Source: Acidisarcina sp.
GTDB taxonomy: Bacteria > Acidobacteriota > Terriglobia > Terriglobales > Acidobacteriaceae
Assembly (NCBI GenBank): GCA_035539175.1
Contig: DATLIY010000012.1
Span: 32,846-96,845, forward strand
DNA length: 64,000 nucleotides
Direction of reading: 5' to 3'
Part shown: positions 63,347 to 64,000 of the stretch, in pieces
Position numbering within the stretch: the first letter of the stretch is position 1
Layout of the letters: every line of letters starts with the position of its first letter
Notes under the pieces: model-generated
The model's database searches: none
Seen by the model: only the letters and a program-made list of their open reading frames with translations
What the model was told of the DNA's origin: nothing
Position numbers and translations under genes: made by a program

Positions 63347-64000
63347 ATGAACTATAAAAGAGCTTTGAGTTACTGGTATTCAAGTCTTGTGGTTCTGATT
63401 ATCGGTTTTATCTTTTGCTCTCATGTGGCGGTGGCCCAGCAGACAGCACTTGCACTGAGTTCCGGAACAGCGAATCCTGGCGGAAGCGTAACGCTGAACG
63501 TATCCCTGACAGACTCCGGCGGCGCCATTCCGGCGGGTCTGCAATGGACGATAGGTTATCCAACGGCGGACATCACGGGGGTGACCGCGAATGTGAGTCC
63601 GACCGCGAGCGCTGCGGGAAAGAGCGTGACCTGCTTCAGCAACAGCGGTAGTAGCAATTGCATCCTCTACGGCATTGATAACACGTCTATCCCAAGCGGT
63701 CAGATTGCAACGATCACTTTTCAAATTGCGTCCGCGGCACCTGCTGGAACCGCACCTGTTTCGTTGACAGGTTCGGTCGCGACAGATCCGACAGGCAGCT
63801 CCATCTCCGCAACAGGATCGGGCGGGACCATTACGATTCAATCGAGCGCTCCTGTCGCAACGACTACGACGCTGTCTTCCAGTTCGACGAGCTTGAGCGC
63901 TGGCCAGTCGGTATCATTTACGGCGGCGGTCGCTCCAGCTTCGGGTACGGGGACGCCGACGGGGACGGTGACGTTCCATGATGGAGCGACGTCTCTTGGT
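63347..64000 (+). CDS. Secreted cohesin-plus-Ig-like repeat protein (partial, runs off the window)
   Basis: Only the first 218 codons are present. A signal peptide (YSSLVVLIIGFIFCSHVAVAQ) is followed by a cohesin-like domain (residues about 32-160: TALALSSGTANPGGSVTLNVSL, then IPSGQIATITFQI). An Ig-like repeat of the Big_3/Big_5 type begins near residue 170 (TTTLSSSSTSLSAGQSVSF, then TGTVTFHDG) and continues past the window edge. No dockerin protein was seen here. ATG 63347 has AGGTGG about 11 bp upstream. Likely a surface or secreted adhesin. Confidence 0.85.
   Translation, partial: MNYKRALSYWYSSLVVLIIGFIFCSHVAVAQQTALALSSGTANPGGSVTLNVSLTDSGGAIPAGLQWTIGYPTADITGVTANVSPTASAAGKSVTCFSNSGSSNCILYGIDNTSIPSGQIATITFQIASAAPAGTAPVSLTGSVATDPTGSSISATGSGGTITIQSSAPVATTTTLSSSSTSLSAGQSVSFTAAVAPASGTGTPTGTVTFHDGATSLG

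Overview
The window is one continuous piece of bacterial chromosome, most likely from an acidobacterium of the Terriglobia group (Granulicella/Edaphobacter/Terriglobus type). This is inferred from the moderately high G+C, the diderm gene set (lpxB, a TolC-like channel, RlpA, HtrA), frequent TTG/GTG starts, the many secreted Ig/ASH-repeat proteins, and copies of an intergenic repeat containing gagcgaagcgaaggatct. No rRNA, tRNA, CRISPR array, prophage or insertion sequence was recognised.

From 0 to 48.4 kb the window is mostly housekeeping genes in short co-directional runs: dnaE, accA, a CPBP protease, a GT8 glycosyltransferase, pyrF, rlpA, thiD, TPR and zinc-ribbon/PspC proteins, lysA, htrA, then a leftward run of truA, M20 peptidase, amidohydrolase and EamA transporter. 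A TolC-like outer-membrane protein follows, then a leftward aroA and GAF-GAF-SpoIIE phosphatase pair, and a leftward run of MsbA-like ABC exporter, lpxB and an M1-like protein that has lost its catalytic and zinc-binding residues. Rightward from 35.9 kb come hemW, a threonine aldolase, a GT2 glycosyltransferase, a quinone oxidoreductase, a DUF4126 membrane protein and an FAD disulfide oxidoreductase.

At 42.7-49.1 kb there is an osmotic or sugar-stress neighbourhood: a trehalose synthase-maltokinase fusion, a convergent phosphopantetheinyl transferase, a glycosyltransferase-like protein with a divergent DXD region, and a CmpX-like membrane protein.

From about 49.2 kb to the right edge the character changes. 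The sequence is visibly less G+C rich, has long intergenic stretches, and is dominated by secreted repeat proteins: a giant protein of about 2,400 residues (dimethylformamidase-like N-terminal domain, Ig-like, carboxypeptidase-regulatory-like, BACON and PQQ-propeller modules), an ASH-repeat/fibronectin putative lipoprotein, and a cohesin-plus-Ig protein running off the end. A sigma-54 activator and a UDP-glucose-4-epimerase-like enzyme lie among them. This is the best candidate in the window for an undescribed cell-surface or extracellular system, but a common function is inference only.
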